Part shown: piece after piece, positions 7,804-22,081 of the stretch
Position numbering within the stretch: position 1 is the first letter of the stretch
Layout of the letters: the number at the start of each line of letters is the position of its first letter
NCBI RefSeq assembly: GCF_007829885.1
Contig: NZ_VIWW01000001.1
Coordinates: forward strand, 372,001 to 436,000
DNA length: 64,000 bases
Source of the DNA: Streptomyces brevispora
GTDB lineage: Bacteria; Actinomycetota; Actinomycetes; Streptomycetales; Streptomycetaceae
Direction of reading: 5' to 3'
Program-made: the position numbers and the translations under genes
The notes under the pieces: model-generated
What the model saw: only the letters and a program-made list of their open reading frames with translations
What the model was told of the DNA's origin: nothing
Database searches by the model: none

Positions 7804-8010
7804 GTGCGTGTGCTGTTGTCGGCCGATGGGCCGCGCGGAGACGGCGGACCGCTGCCGGCGCTCGCGGTGCGGTTGCGGGCCCTCGGCGCGGAGGTACGGG
7901 TGTGTGCGCCGCCGCCGTCCTCGCTGCCCCGGTACGCGGCCGCGCTGATCGCCGATCTGCTCGGGTGGCGTTCCTGGAGACCGCCGCGCCCCCGGCCCAT
8001 GTCCGGGTGA
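7804..8010 (+). pseudogene. Truncated GT1-type glycosyltransferase, probable rifamycin glycosyltransferase relic
   Basis: From GTG 7804 the frame reads VRVLLSADGPRGDGGPLPAL then AVRLRALGAEVRVCAPP, the unmistakable N-terminus of GT1 antibiotic glycosyltransferases (normal form MRVLLSTxGSRGDVEPLxAL). After about 45 residues the similarity is lost and the frame stops at 8010, whereas the family has about 400 residues. The conserved S/T-x-GSRGDVEP loop is itself mutated (ADGPRGDGGP), a sign of decay. The RAE directly upstream suggests the ancestor was a rifamycin-inactivating Rgt enzyme. The last 20 residues could derive from the C-terminal end after an internal deletion, but this is uncertain. 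Confidence 0.65.
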
Positions 8011-8202
8011 ACCGCACGGAACGACCGAGCCAGGACCCGGCGCAAGAGAACCTGTAAACCCTGGCGCCCAGGAACCGGCGACGGCCACGGAGTCCACCGC
8101 GACGGAGCGCTGCCCGTCCCACGGCCACCGAGTACGTCGCACCGGTTCAGGCGCCCTGCTGCGCGCATCGACTGCAAGCGGCCCCACATCGGAGCTGATG
8201 AC

Positions 8203-10350
8203 GTGAACCCCCTGACCACCAGCGCGTTCGACCTTCCCGACCGCCTCTCCGCCAAGGCCGACCCAACACTGATCGCAGGCGACGAGCAGCACTTCGCCGC
8301 CATCGCGAAGTGCCTCGACGAGTCGATCGCCGAGCTGACCGCCCGCCTCGACGCCGAGCGCAGGACGCCGGGCGGCGCGGGCCGGCAGGCGATGGACCGG
8401 GACGTGGAGATCCACCGGCTGACCGCCCGGCTGCGCGCGCTGCGCCGCTTCGGCCTGGACCTGTGCCTCGGGCACATGGTCGCCGCCGACGACCCCGAAC
8501 CCCTGTACATCGGGCGGCTCGGACTCACGGACAGCTCGGGCCGCCGGCTGCTCATCGACTGGCGCTCCCCCGCGGCCGAGCCGTTCTTCGGAGCCACCCA
8601 CGCCAACCCGATGGGGCTGGCCAGCCGTCGCAGGTACCGCTGGACCCGCGGCAGGATCAGCGACTACTGGGACGAGGTGTTCACCTCGGAGGGGTTCGTC
8701 GGGCACGCCGCGCTCGACGACCAGTCCGCCTTCATCGCCAGTCTGGGCAGCAACCGGTCGGCACGGATGCGGGACGTGCTCGGCACCATCCAGGCCGACC
8801 AGGACGCCATCATCCGCGCGGGGTCCCGCGGCGCTCTCGTCGTCGACGGGGGCCCGGGCACCGGGAAGACCGTCGTCGCCCTGCACCGCTCCGCGTACCT
8901 CCTGTACTCCGACCCCCGTCTCGGTCACCGCCGGGGCGGCGTGCTGTTCGTCGGTCCGCACCAGCCCTACCTGGGCTACGTCGCCGACGTCCTCCCCAGC
9001 CTCGGGGAGGAGGGCGTGCAGACCTGTACCCTTCGGGACCTCGTCGCCGAGGGGGCCGCGGCAGGGGCCGAGGCCGACCCGGAGGTGGCCCGCCTGAAGT
9101 CCTCCAGGAACCTGGTCGCGGCGATCGACGCGGCCGCGAGGTTCTACGAGGAGCCGCCCACCAAGGGGATGACGGTCACGACCCACTGGTCCGACATCCA
9201 ACTGACCGCCGATGACTGGGCCGTGGCGTTCGAGGCGGCGGAACCCGGCACTCCGCACAACGAGGCGCGCGACCAGGTCCGGGAGGAACTGCTCACGATC
9301 CTGGTGGACAAGCACGAGGGCGACGTCTCGGACGACATGCTCCGCAAGTCGCTGCTGAAGAACCGGGAGCTGCTCACGACCTTCGACCGCGCGTGGCCGC
9401 TGCTCGAAGCGGCCGACGTCGTGGGAGACCTGTGGTCGGTGCCCGCCTATCTGCGCAGGTGCGCTCCCTGGCTCAGCGCCGACGAGGTGTCGCGGCTGCA
9501 ACGGGAGGACGCCCAGGCGTGGACGGTGTCCGACCTGCCGTTCCTGGACGCGGCACGACAGCGGCTGGGCGACCCGGAGGCGTCACGGCGCAGCCGTCGG
9601 CACCAGGCCGCCCTCGCCGCCGACCGCGAGCACATGGACAAGGTCATCGACACCCTGCTGCGGGCGGACGACGACGGTGAGGGTGCGGTGACGATGCTGC
9701 ACGGAAAGGACCTTCAGGAGGCCTTGGTCGACAACAGCGCGGCGCCCGGCACCGAACCGGACCTGCTCGCCGGCCCGTTCGCGCACATCGTCGTGGACGA
9801 GGCCCAGGAACTGACCGACGCGGAGTGGCAGATGCTGCTGATCCGCTGCCCGTCCGGGAGCTTCACCATCGTCGGGGACCGCGCCCAGGCCAGGCACGGG
9901 TTCACCGAGTCGTGGCAGGAACGGCTCGAACGGATCGGGCTCGACCGGATCAACCTGGCCACCCTCAGCATCAACTACCGGACGCCGGAAGAGATCATGG
10001 CGGCGGCCGAGCCGGTCATCCGGGCCGCGCTCCCGGACGCCAACGTGCCGGCGTCCATCCGCAGCAGCGGCGTCCCCGTCGTCCATGGATCCGCCTCGGA
10101 CCTGACGTCGGTCCTGGACACCTGGCTCGCCGCACATGCCGACGGGATCGCCTGCGTCATCGGCGATCCCACGTTCCGGCCGACGCCCCGCGTCCGGTCG
10201 CTGGCCCCGGAGCTGACCAAGGGGCTCGAATTCGACCTGGTCGTCCTCATCGACCCGGAGACGTTCGGCGAGGGCATCGAAGGAACGGTCGACCGCTATG
10301 TCGCGATGACCCGGGCGACCCAGCAACTCGTCGTCCTCACGAGCCCCTGA
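8203..10350 (+). CDS. helR: HelR-type RNA polymerase recycling/rescue ATPase
   Basis: A 715-residue superfamily 1 helicase-like ATPase of the HelD/HelR group, which binds RNA polymerase and, in the HelR branch, displaces rifamycins from it. The N-terminal 90 residues form the helical arm expected to enter the secondary channel; Walker A is GGPGTGKT (residues 216-223), Walker B is VVDEAQELT, and YVAMTRATQQLVVL is motif VI at the C-terminus. GTG 8203 follows GGAGCTGAT. The N-terminus (MNPLTTSAFDLPDRL) and RSPAAEPFFGATHANP are features I associate with HelR rather than housekeeping HelD. The RAE lies 460 bases upstream with only a dead gene between, so rifamycin induction is likely. Confidence 0.88.
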   Translation: MNPLTTSAFDLPDRLSAKADPTLIAGDEQHFAAIAKCLDESIAELTARLDAERRTPGGAGRQAMDRDVEIHRLTARLRALRRFGLDLCLGHMVAADDPEPLYIGRLGLTDSSGRRLLIDWRSPAAEPFFGATHANPMGLASRRRYRWTRGRISDYWDEVFTSEGFVGHAALDDQSAFIASLGSNRSARMRDVLGTIQADQDAIIRAGSRGALVVDGGPGTGKTVVALHRSAYLLYSDPRLGHRRGGVLFVGPHQPYLGYVADVLPSLGEEGVQTCTLRDLVAEGAAAGAEADPEVARLKSSRNLVAAIDAAARFYEEPPTKGMTVTTHWSDIQLTADDWAVAFEAAEPGTPHNEARDQVREELLTILVDKHEGDVSDDMLRKSLLKNRELLTTFDRAWPLLEAADVVGDLWSVPAYLRRCAPWLSADEVSRLQREDAQAWTVSDLPFLDAARQRLGDPEASRRSRRHQAALAADREHMDKVIDTLLRADDDGEGAVTMLHGKDLQEALVDNSAAPGTEPDLLAGPFAHIVVDEAQELTDAEWQMLLIRCPSGSFTIVGDRAQARHGFTESWQERLERIGLDRINLATLSINYRTPEEIMAAAEPVIRAALPDANVPASIRSSGVPVVHGSASDLTSVLDTWLAAHADGIACVIGDPTFRPTPRVRSLAPELTKGLEFDLVVLIDPETFGEGIEGTVDRYVAMTRATQQLVVLTSP

Positions 10351-10479
10351 TGCCGGCAGGACGTACCCCGGGCCGCGGTCGGGGGGCCGTCCGCGCCGCC
10401 TCGGTCGTTGAGGAGGCTCAGCCCGCGACCGGGTATCGCGGCCGGGTTATCGCGGCCGGGCCGTTGATGACGAACGGGC

Positions 10480-11451
10480 TCAGTTCCACGGCAGCGAAGC
10501 GCGGTGCCGCCAGTACGCCTCCGGCTCCTCCACCAGTTGGTCCAGCCGGGAACGCCGCTCCTCGTCGAGGCCGAGGACGGCCGCGTGGAGGTTGCCTCCG
10601 AGCTGGGTGACGGTCGCGGCGCCGGAGAGCACGACCCCGGCCCACGGCTGGTGCAGCACGAGCGCCAGCGCCACCGCGTCGCTCCCCAGCCCCTCCTCGA
10701 TCGCGATCTCCCGCACCACGGCGGGAGCCTCCGTGCCCGCGAGCCGGCCGTTGGCCATGGCTTCCTTGACGATCACGGTGAGCCCGGCGGCGTGGGCCTC
10801 GGCCAGCGCCGGGCCGGCCGAGGTCTCCAGTGCGTTGTAGGTGGCCTGAACCGTACGGAAGAGCGGCTCGCCGTCGACCGTGACGGCGAGGGCGGCCCGG
10901 ATGGCGTCGGCCTGCGCGGGCCCACTGGTGGAGAGGCCGACCGTGACCCCTTCGGCGGTGAGCGCGGCGAGGCGGGCGTGCAGCTCCTTGTCCGTCAGGG
11001 CCGGGCTGTCCGCGGTGACGGAGTGGATCTGGTAGAGGTCGAGCCGGTCGCCGAGCAGTGCGGCGGTCTCGGCGCGCTGGCGCTCGTACGTGGCGAGGCT
11101 GTGGTCCTTGACCTCGTGCGCCTCCGCTTCGACGTTCCAGTCGGCGGTGTAGGTGTAGCCCCACTTGCTCCCGATGACGACGTCACTCACCTCGGGCCGG
11201 GCCGTCAGCCAGTCGGCGAGGAACTCCTCGGAGCGGCCGTAGGAGCGGGCCGCGTCGAAGTAGCGGACGCCCTGTGCGTAGGCGGCGTCGAGCAGTTCGT
11301 GGGTGCGGGAGCGCAGGACGTCGGCGGTGCGCTCGTCGGGCAGGTCGCGGTCGCGGTGGAGATTGATGTAACCGGGCCTGCCGACCGCTGCCAGGCCGAG
11401 CCCGATGTGAGCGGTCGGGGTGGTGGTGCTGGCCAGTCGGGCGAAGGGCAT
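10480..11451 (-). CDS. Aldo/keto reductase
   Basis: A 323-residue NADPH-dependent oxidoreductase of the AKR superfamily. It has GLGLAAVGRPGYINL at the N-terminus, then the conserved YFDAARSYGRSEEFLADWL segment with the catalytic Asp and Tyr, VIGSKWGYTY with the catalytic lysine, and DLYQIHSV with the histidine position. ATG 11451 is chosen because CGAGGAG precedes it; a start at 11502 is less likely. The substrate is unknown. It lies downstream of argH on the same strand but is separated by a hairpin-rich repeat block, so it is probably an independent transcript. Confidence 0.88.
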   Translation of the reverse strand: MPFARLASTTTPTAHIGLGLAAVGRPGYINLHRDRDLPDERTADVLRSRTHELLDAAYAQGVRYFDAARSYGRSEEFLADWLTARPEVSDVVIGSKWGYTYTADWNVEAEAHEVKDHSLATYERQRAETAALLGDRLDLYQIHSVTADSPALTDKELHARLAALTAEGVTVGLSTSGPAQADAIRAALAVTVDGEPLFRTVQATYNALETSAGPALAEAHAAGLTVIVKEAMANGRLAGTEAPAVVREIAIEEGLGSDAVALALVLHQPWAGVVLSGAATVTQLGGNLHAAVLGLDEERRSRLDQLVEEPEAYWRHRASLPWN

Positions 11452-11508
11452 CGCGGGCTCCTCGTGGTCGGTACGGAACGCAGCCGGGGTCCGTCCGGCC
11501 ACGCTCCG

Positions 11509-11590
11509 CCGGACAGGCCGTGGTCCCTGTCCGGGCCCGACTCACCGGACAGGCAGTAGCGCCCGTCCGGATTCGGCCTGCCGGACAGGC
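11509..11590. repeat. Degenerate 36-bp tandem repeat forming hairpins after argH
   Basis: CCGGACAGGC occurs at 11509, 11545 and 11581, exactly 36 bases apart, and the first two units share about two thirds of their bases. Each also carries an inverted GTCCGG, so unit 1 folds as CCGGACAGG/CCTGTCCGG (11509-11534). It lies just downstream of argH and probably works as the argGH terminator. Confidence 0.6.
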
Positions 11591-11623
11591 CCTGCGACCA
11601 ACGTAGCCCGCGATGCCGGTCGT

Positions 11624-14333
<2,710 letters not shown>

Positions 14334-14359
14334 GGGTCTCTCCTTACGCTCCAACCACT

Positions 14360-14400
14360 GATAGGTATAACTATGCGTTCCACCGTATGGTTTGTCAAAA
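14360..14400 (-). promoter_or_regulatory. argG promoter with probable ARG box
   Basis: On the minus strand TTGACA (forward 14393-14398), 17 bases and CATAGT (forward 14370-14375) make a clear promoter. The A+T-rich GCATAGTTATACCTAT just downstream and AACCATAC within the spacer resemble half-sites of the streptomycete ArgR box, so ArgR could occlude the promoter. Confidence 0.6.
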
Positions 14401-14567
14401 GTGCAGGTGGAGGCGCCTTGGAGATGCCCGTGCGCCGTTCCGGCCACACACCCCGCGGCCCACGCCGGGCCGGGCGGGTGCGCGGGTGCGCACGGACGCC
14501 GACACACCGCTTCCGCCGTTGGGCCAACCACTGCCCGCGGTCCGTCTCCACGCGGATAATCGAACTC

Positions 14568-15161
14568 ATGGGAAAGACATACGAACGTATCGACGGGCGG
14601 CTGCGGACCTTCATCGAGGAACAGCACATCTTTTTCACGGCGACCGCGCCGCTGGCCGGCGACGGCACGATCAACCTCTCCCCCAAGGGCGTCAGTGGAT
14701 CCTTCGTGGTGCTCGACGAGTTGCGGGTGGCGTACCTGGACTTCGCCGGGAGCACCGCGGAGACCGTGGCGCACCTCCGCGAGAACGGCCGCATCACCCT
14801 GATGTGGTGCGCTTTCCAGGGGCCGCCGAACATAGTCCGGGTGCACGGCCGCGGCGAGCCGGTCTTCCGTGACGACCCCCGCTTCGCCGATCTGCTCGGG
14901 CGGTTCGGCGGCGTCGATCACACCCGGCACGGGCTGCGCGCGGTCATCGTGGTGACGGCCGAACTGATCCGGGACTCCTGCGGATTCGCGGTCCCCTTCA
15001 TGTCGTACGACGAGGACCGGCCGCTGCACGCCCAGCGCTTCGCCCGTGAGGACGACCACTCGCTCAGCGGCTACTTCGAGAAGAAGGAGCACATCGCCAC
15101 CAGCATCGACGGGCTGCCGGGGCTGCCGCTCCCGCTGCCCGGCATGCCTCCCGTGCGGTAA
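14568..15161 (+). CDS. PPOX/pyridoxamine 5'-phosphate oxidase-fold flavoprotein
   Basis: A 197-residue split-barrel protein of the pyridoxamine-phosphate-oxidase/F420-dependent-reductase superfamily. It has the characteristic early strands ([21 protein letters not shown], described here only as the ligand-binding sheet), [13 protein letters not shown], and a central [20 protein letters not shown] segment. Such proteins bind FMN or F420 and reduce or oxidise small substrates; which one cannot be said. ATG 14568 has no ribosome site, but GATAAT lies eight bases upstream (14554-14559), so the mRNA is probably leaderless. It is divergent from argG, and unrelated to arginine synthesis as far as can be seen. 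Confidence 0.8.
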   Translation: MGKTYERIDGRLRTFIEEQHIFFTATAPLAGDGTINLSPKGVSGSFVVLDELRVAYLDFAGSTAETVAHLRENGRITLMWCAFQGPPNIVRVHGRGEPVFRDDPRFADLLGRFGGVDHTRHGLRAVIVVTAELIRDSCGFAVPFMSYDEDRPLHAQRFAREDDHSLSGYFEKKEHIATSIDGLPGLPLPLPGMPPVR

Positions 15162-15269
15162 CGGCCTCGCCCACGACCGGCAGCGGCGTCGCGGGTGAGG
15201 CCGTGAGCGGTTGGGCCGTACGGAGCAGGTCCGCGGGTGGCGCCGTACGGACCGGTCTACGGTCCGGGC

Positions 15270-15971
15270 ATGCGCAGATCTCTGGTGACCGGTTCGGTGC
15301 TGATCGCCCTCGCCGCCCTGACCGGGGCCCGGCCCCCGGCAGCCCCGCCGCTGCCGCAGCGGCTGGCCGACACGGGCGGCGGCTCCCAGCTGATCACGGC
15401 CGAGGCCGCCTCCACGGGGGCCACCACGGGGACGGTCACCTGGTGGAGCATGCGCTCCGGACGGTGGGTGGCGGCCGGGTCGGCGCCCGCCCGCTTCGGG
15501 GCGAACGGGCTGACCGAGGGTGCGTCGCGGGTACAGGGCACCGACACCACCCCCACCGGGCTGTACGACCTGCCGTACGCCTTCGGGGTGAAGGCGGCAG
15601 GGCCCGGCACCCGCTACCCCTACCGCCGGGTTCAGGAGGGGTCGTGGTGGTGCCAGGACAACGCGGCGCGGGCCTACAACCGATGGGTGGAGCCGCGCCC
15701 CGCCGACTGCCGGGCGTCCGAGGCCGAGCAGCTGATCACGTATCGGACGCAGTACGCCCGCGCGCTCGTCGTCGGCTTCAACTACCACCGTCCGGTGCGC
15801 GGGCGGGGCGCCGGAATCTTCCTGCACGTCAACGGGCCTGGCGCGACCGCCGGTTGCGTATCCGTACCGGCGGCCGCGATGGACCGGATCCTGGCCTGGG
15901 CCGATCCGGCCCGTCGTCCGCACCTCGCGATCGGGACCGGCACGGGCCCGACCGCGATCACGCGATACTGA
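15270..15971 (+). CDS. Secreted L,D-transpeptidase (YkuD) family protein
   Basis: A 233-residue protein with a Sec-type signal peptide ([20 protein letters not shown]) and a YkuD-like catalytic domain. The late motif [18 protein letters not shown] (residues 183-200) supplies the catalytic histidine 186 and cysteine 196; it corresponds to the HxxN...HGC motif of L,D-transpeptidases with AGC replacing [16 protein letters not shown] is the usual substrate-loop entry. Such enzymes make 3-3 cross-links or act as secreted lipoproteins in the wall. Its stop lies three bases from the converging argR stop. A classical ribosome site is not obvious before the ATG. Confidence 0.8.
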   Translation: MRRSLVTGSVLIALAALTGARPPAAPPLPQRLADTGGGSQLITAEAASTGATTGTVTWWSMRSGRWVAAGSAPARFGANGLTEGASRVQGTDTTPTGLYDLPYAFGVKAAGPGTRYPYRRVQEGSWWCQDNAARAYNRWVEPRPADCRASEAEQLITYRTQYARALVVGFNYHRPVRGRGAGIFLHVNGPGATAGCVSVPAAAMDRILAWADPARRPHLAIGTGTGPTAITRY

Positions 15972-15974
15972 CCT

Positions 15975-16511
15975 TCAGCGGTCGTTCTGTGCGAGCCGCA
16001 GCAGGTGGTCTGCCAGCGCCTGGCCGCCCGCCGGGTCGCGGCTGATCAGCATCAGCGTGTCGTCACCGGCGATGGTGCCGAGGACGTCGTGCAGTTCGGC
16101 CTGGTCGATGGACGAGGCGAGGAACTGGGCGGCGCCCGGAGGCGTGCGCAGCACCACCAGGTTGGCCGAGGCCTCCGCCGAGATGAGCAGTTCGGCGGAG
16201 AGGCGCCGCATCCGCTCCTCCTTCGCGGAGCCGCCGAGCGGTGCGTGCGGGGTGCGGAAACCGCCCTCGCTCGGCACCGCGTAGATCAGCTCGCCACCGG
16301 TGTTGCGGATCTTCACCGCGCCCAGTTCGTCCAGGTCCCGGGAGAGCGTCGCCTGGGTGACGCTCAGCCCGTCGTCCGCGAGGAGCTTGGCCAGCTGGCT
16401 CTGCGAGCGCACCGGCAGCCGGTTCAGGATGTCCACGATCCGGCGGTGGCGGGCCGTGCGGGTCTGCGGCACGGACGGCCCGCCGTACTCGGATTCCTGC
16501 GCCTCGGTCAT
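15975..16511 (-). CDS. argR: Arginine repressor
   Basis: A 178-residue ArgR with the two-domain architecture: an N-terminal winged helix ([20 protein letters not shown] and [20 protein letters not shown], about residues 21-68) and a C-terminal arginine-binding hexamerisation domain ([18 protein letters not shown] and [13 protein letters not shown]). It binds ARG boxes before argC and argG when arginine is high. It is the last gene of the argCJBDR operon, 25 bases after argD, so it is subject to its own repression. The start at 16511 (MTEAQES) is chosen for length; an upstream frame extends into argD. Confidence 0.96.
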   Translation of the reverse strand: MTEAQESEYGGPSVPQTRTARHRRIVDILNRLPVRSQSQLAKLLADDGLSVTQATLSRDLDELGAVKIRNTGGELIYAVPSEGGFRTPHAPLGGSAKEERMRRLSAELLISAEASANLVVLRTPPGAAQFLASSIDQAELHDVLGTIAGDDTLMLISRDPAGGQALADHLLRLAQNDR

Positions 16512-16536
16512 CGTCGTCGCCTCAATCTCCGGAACT

Positions 16537-17727
16537 TCATTCTCCGGATCGTCCGTGTGCCGCGTCGAGTGCGCCGGGCAGGGTCCGGAGGAACGCGTCC
16601 ACCTCCGCGTCACCGATGATCAGCGGCGGCATCAGCCGTACGACATCGGGTGCGGGTGCGTTCACCAGGAGTCCGGCTCCCTGAGCGGCCTTCTGCACCT
16701 GGGGTGCGAGGGGCAGGGTGAGCACGATACCCAGCAGCAGGCCGGAGCCCCGGACGCGGGAGACCAGAGGGTGTCCCAGACCCTCCACGCCCTCCCGGAT
16801 CCGCTCCCCGAGCCGCTTCACGTTGCCCAGCGCGCCGTCGGCGGCCAGGGTGTCCAGGACCGCGAGACCGGCGGCGCAGGCGATCGGGTTGCCGCCGAAC
16901 GTCGTGCCGTGCTGGCCGGGTTCGAGCAGGTCGGCGGCCGCGCCGAACGCCACGGTGGCGCCGATCGGCAGTCCGCCGCCGAGTCCCTTGGCGAGGGTGA
17001 CCAGGTCGGGCTCCACGCCCTGGTGCGCCTGGTGCTCGAACCAGGTGCCGCACCGGCCGATGCCGGTCTGCACCTCGTCGAGCACGAGGAGGGTGCCGGT
17101 GGCCCGGGTGATCTCCCGGGCCGCCTCCAGATAGCCCTTGGGCGGGACGACCACACCGTTCTCGCCCTGGATCGGCTCGATGACGAGCAGCGCGGTGTCG
17201 GTGGTCACCGCGGCCCGCAGCGCCTCCACGTCCCCGTACGGGACATGGGTGACGTCACCGGGCAGCGGGAGGAACGGCTCTCGCTTCTTCGGCTGGCCGG
17301 TGAGCGCGAGAGCGCCCATGGTGCGGCCGTGGAAGCCGCCGTCGGTGGCGACCATGTGGCCGCGCCCGGTCAGCCGGCCGATCTTGAACGCGGCCTCGTT
17401 GGCCTCGGCGCCCGAGTTGGAGAAGAAGACCTTGCCGGGGCGGCCGAAGAGCTGGAGCAGCCGTTCGGCGAGCGCGACGGGCGGTTCGGCGATGAAGAGG
17501 TTGGAGATGTGGCCGAGGGAGGCGATCTGGGTGGAGACCGCTTCGACGATCGCGGGGTGGGCGTGGCCCAGCGCGTTCACCGCGATGCCGCCGACGAAGT
17601 CGAGGTACCGGGTGCCGTCGGCGTCGTGGACGTACGCGCCCGATCCGCTGACGAGGGACAGCTCCGGGGTGCCGTAGTTGTCCATCAGCGCGGTCTTCCA
17701 GCGCTGCGAGAGCGCGGCGTTGGTCAT
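16537..17727 (-). CDS. argD: Acetylornithine aminotransferase
   Basis: A 396-residue class III PLP-dependent aminotransferase that converts N-acetylglutamate semialdehyde to N-acetylornithine. The cofactor residues are visible: SNSGAEANE (103-111), [12 protein letters not shown] with Asp217, and [16 protein letters not shown] with the Schiff-base Lys247. Length is normal. Its ATG overlaps the argB stop (ATGA), so translation is coupled. It may double as succinyldiaminopimelate aminotransferase in lysine synthesis, as known for the family in enterobacteria. Confidence 0.96.
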   Translation of the reverse strand: MTNAALSQRWKTALMDNYGTPELSLVSGSGAYVHDADGTRYLDFVGGIAVNALGHAHPAIVEAVSTQIASLGHISNLFIAEPPVALAERLLQLFGRPGKVFFSNSGAEANEAAFKIGRLTGRGHMVATDGGFHGRTMGALALTGQPKKREPFLPLPGDVTHVPYGDVEALRAAVTTDTALLVIEPIQGENGVVVPPKGYLEAAREITRATGTLLVLDEVQTGIGRCGTWFEHQAHQGVEPDLVTLAKGLGGGLPIGATVAFGAAADLLEPGQHGTTFGGNPIACAAGLAVLDTLAADGALGNVKRLGERIREGVEGLGHPLVSRVRGSGLLLGIVLTLPLAPQVQKAAQGAGLLVNAPAPDVVRLMPPLIIGDAEVDAFLRTLPGALDAAHGRSGE

Positions 17728-18622
17728 GCTTCCCCCTGTGCGTCGGGCACGACCATCGTGCCGATTCCCTCATCGGTGAAGATCTCCAGCAGGATCGAGT
17801 GCTGGACCCGTCCGTCGATGACCCGGGCGGTCTCGACGCCGTTGCGCACGGCGTGCAGGCAGCCCTGCATCTTGGGCACCATTCCGCTGGAGAGGTCCGG
17901 CAGGAGCTTCTCCAGTTCGGTGGCGGTGAGGCGGCTGATCACGTCGTCGCTGTGGGGCCAGTCCTCGTACAGGCCCTCGACGTCGGTGAGGACCATCAGC
18001 GTCTCGGCGTTCAGCGCGGCGGCGAGCGCGGCGGCCGCGGTGTCCGCGTTGACGTTGTAGACGTGGTTGTCGTCGGCGGAGCGGGCGATGGAGGAGATGA
18101 CCGGGATGCGGCCGTCGTCCAGCAGTGCCTGGATGGCTCCGGTGTCGATCGCGGTGATCTCGCCGACCCGGCCGATGTCGACGGCCTCACCGTCGATGAC
18201 GGGCAGGTGCTGGGTGGCGGTGATGGTGTGGGCGTCCTCGCCGGTCATGCCGACGGCGAGCGGGCCGTGCTGGTTGAGCAGGCCGACGAGCTCGCGCTGG
18301 ACCTGTCCGGCGAGCACCATCCGTACGACGTCCATCGCCTCGGGCGTGGTGACGCGCAGACCGGCCTTGAACTCGCTGACCAGGCCCTGCTTGTCGAGCT
18401 GGGCGCTGATCTGCGGGCCGCCGCCGTGCACGACGACGGGCTTGAGGCCCGCGTGGCGCAGGAAGACGACGTCCTGTGCGAAGGCCGCCTTCAGTTCCTC
18501 GTCGATCATGGCGTTGCCGCCGAACTTGATGACGACGGTCTTGCCGTTGTGCCGGGTCAGCCAGGGCAGCGCCTCGATGAGGATCTGCGCCTTCGGGAGT
18601 GCGGTGTGCTTCCGCGCGGGGG

Positions 18623-18626
<4 letters not shown>
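17724..18626 (-). CDS. argB: Acetylglutamate kinase
   Basis: A 300-residue amino-acid kinase that phosphorylates N-acetylglutamate with ATP. The nucleotide and substrate loops [12 protein letters not shown] and [11 protein letters not shown] are intact, as is the C-terminal [13 protein letters not shown]. The N-terminal extension of about 25 residues ([20 protein letters not shown]) is the helix that in other actinobacterial enzymes allows hexamer formation and arginine feedback inhibition. The start ATG 18626 overlaps the argJ stop and the end overlaps argD by four bases. Confidence 0.96.
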
Positions 18627-20860
<2,234 letters not shown>

Positions 20861-21017
20861 ATTGGATCGACGCGGCCGATCCCGAATGTGACCGAGCGAC
20901 TGAGCCGAGTCGGCCCGTGAGCGGTTGAGCCGGCCCACAGGTGAACCGAGCCCCGGCGGACCCGCCCGGCCCCCGGAGCCAGCGATGCGCCCCGCACCCC
21001 CGCGTACTCTCTTCCCC

Positions 21018-21974
21018 GTGTCTGCCCCGTCGCCGCATCACGTCGCCGTCCTCGTGCTCGAGGGTGCGAAGCCTCTCGATGTCGGAATTCCCGCGCAGGT
21101 GTTCACGACGCGCGCGAGCATGCCGTACGAGGTGCGGGTGTGCGGAGCGGCCCCCGGCCTCGTGGCCGGCGGCGACGGCCTGTCGTACTACGTCGCCCAC
21201 GGCCTGCACGCACTCGAGTGGGCCGACATCGTCTTCGTCCCCGGCTACCGGTTCCCGGACCGCGACGACCCGCCGCAGGCCGTCGTCGACGCGCTGATCG
21301 CCGCCCACGAGCGGGGCGCGCGGCTCGCCGCCATCTCGACGGGCGCCTTCGCGCTCGCCGCCACGGGCCTGCTCGACGGCAAGCGCGCCACGACGCACTG
21401 GCACTACACGCGGGCACTCGCGGCGAAGCGTCCGCTCGTCCAGGTCGACGAGAACGTTCTCTTCGTCGACGAGGGCAGCGTGCTGACGTCGGCCGGCGCC
21501 GCCTCGGGCATCGACCTGTGCCTGCACATCCTGCGCGGCGATCTCGGGGTGGCCGCGGCGAACCACGCGGCCAGGCGCCTGGTAGCGGCCCCCTACCGCA
21601 GCGGCGGTCAGGCGCAGTACGTGCCGCGCAGCGTGCCCGAGCCGCTCGGCGAGCGGTTCGCCGCCACCCGGGAGTGGGCGCTGCACCGGCTCGGTGAGGC
21701 ACTCACCCTGGAAGTGCTCGCCCGGCAGGCGTCGGTGTCGCCGCGCACGTTCTCGCGACGCTTCGTCGAGGACACGGGATACACACCGATGCAGTGGGTC
21801 ATGCGCGCCCGCATCGACGTGGCCCGCGAACTGCTCGAGCGTTCGCAGCGGAGCGTCGAGCAGATCGCCGCCGACGTCGGTCTGGGCACCGGTACGAATC
21901 TGCGGCTGCACTTCCATCGCATCCTCGGCACCACGCCGAGCGAGTACCGGCGCACCTTCGCCCAGGGCGAGTAG
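21018..21974 (+). CDS. GlxA/AraC family transcriptional regulator (DJ-1/PfpI domain plus HTH)
   Basis: A 318-residue regulator with an N-terminal DJ-1/PfpI-like sensor domain (HHVAVLVLEGAKPLDVGIP onward, residues 5-190) and a C-terminal AraC double helix-turn-helix (TLEVLARQASVSPRTFSRRF and SVEQIAADVGLGTGTNLRLH). The usual nucleophilic cysteine of DJ-1 enzymes is replaced (AAISTGAFALAATG), as is normal for GlxA regulators. GTG 21018 is preferred because TACTCT (21005-21010) precedes it by seven bases, suggesting a leaderless mRNA; the frame is open back to 20925. It probably controls the GAPDH gene just downstream. Serine codons are almost all TCG or AGC. Confidence 0.85.
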   Translation: MSAPSPHHVAVLVLEGAKPLDVGIPAQVFTTRASMPYEVRVCGAAPGLVAGGDGLSYYVAHGLHALEWADIVFVPGYRFPDRDDPPQAVVDALIAAHERGARLAAISTGAFALAATGLLDGKRATTHWHYTRALAAKRPLVQVDENVLFVDEGSVLTSAGAASGIDLCLHILRGDLGVAAANHAARRLVAAPYRSGGQAQYVPRSVPEPLGERFAATREWALHRLGEALTLEVLARQASVSPRTFSRRFVEDTGYTPMQWVMRARIDVARELLERSQRSVEQIAADVGLGTGTNLRLHFHRILGTTPSEYRRTFAQGE

Positions 21975-22081
21975 CCCGCCACCACCTCGTGGCACGATCC
22001 TTTCGGACCGTGGCGATCACGCCGCTGTCACCGGCGCACGCCACGCGCGAACCTGATGGTGAACCCGAAGGGACACCACTC

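Noticed and set aside
14334..15923. A 530-residue N-terminal extension of argG
   Set aside because: It would run antisense through the PPOX and L,D-transpeptidase genes; the true start has a ribosome site and gives the standard ArgG length.
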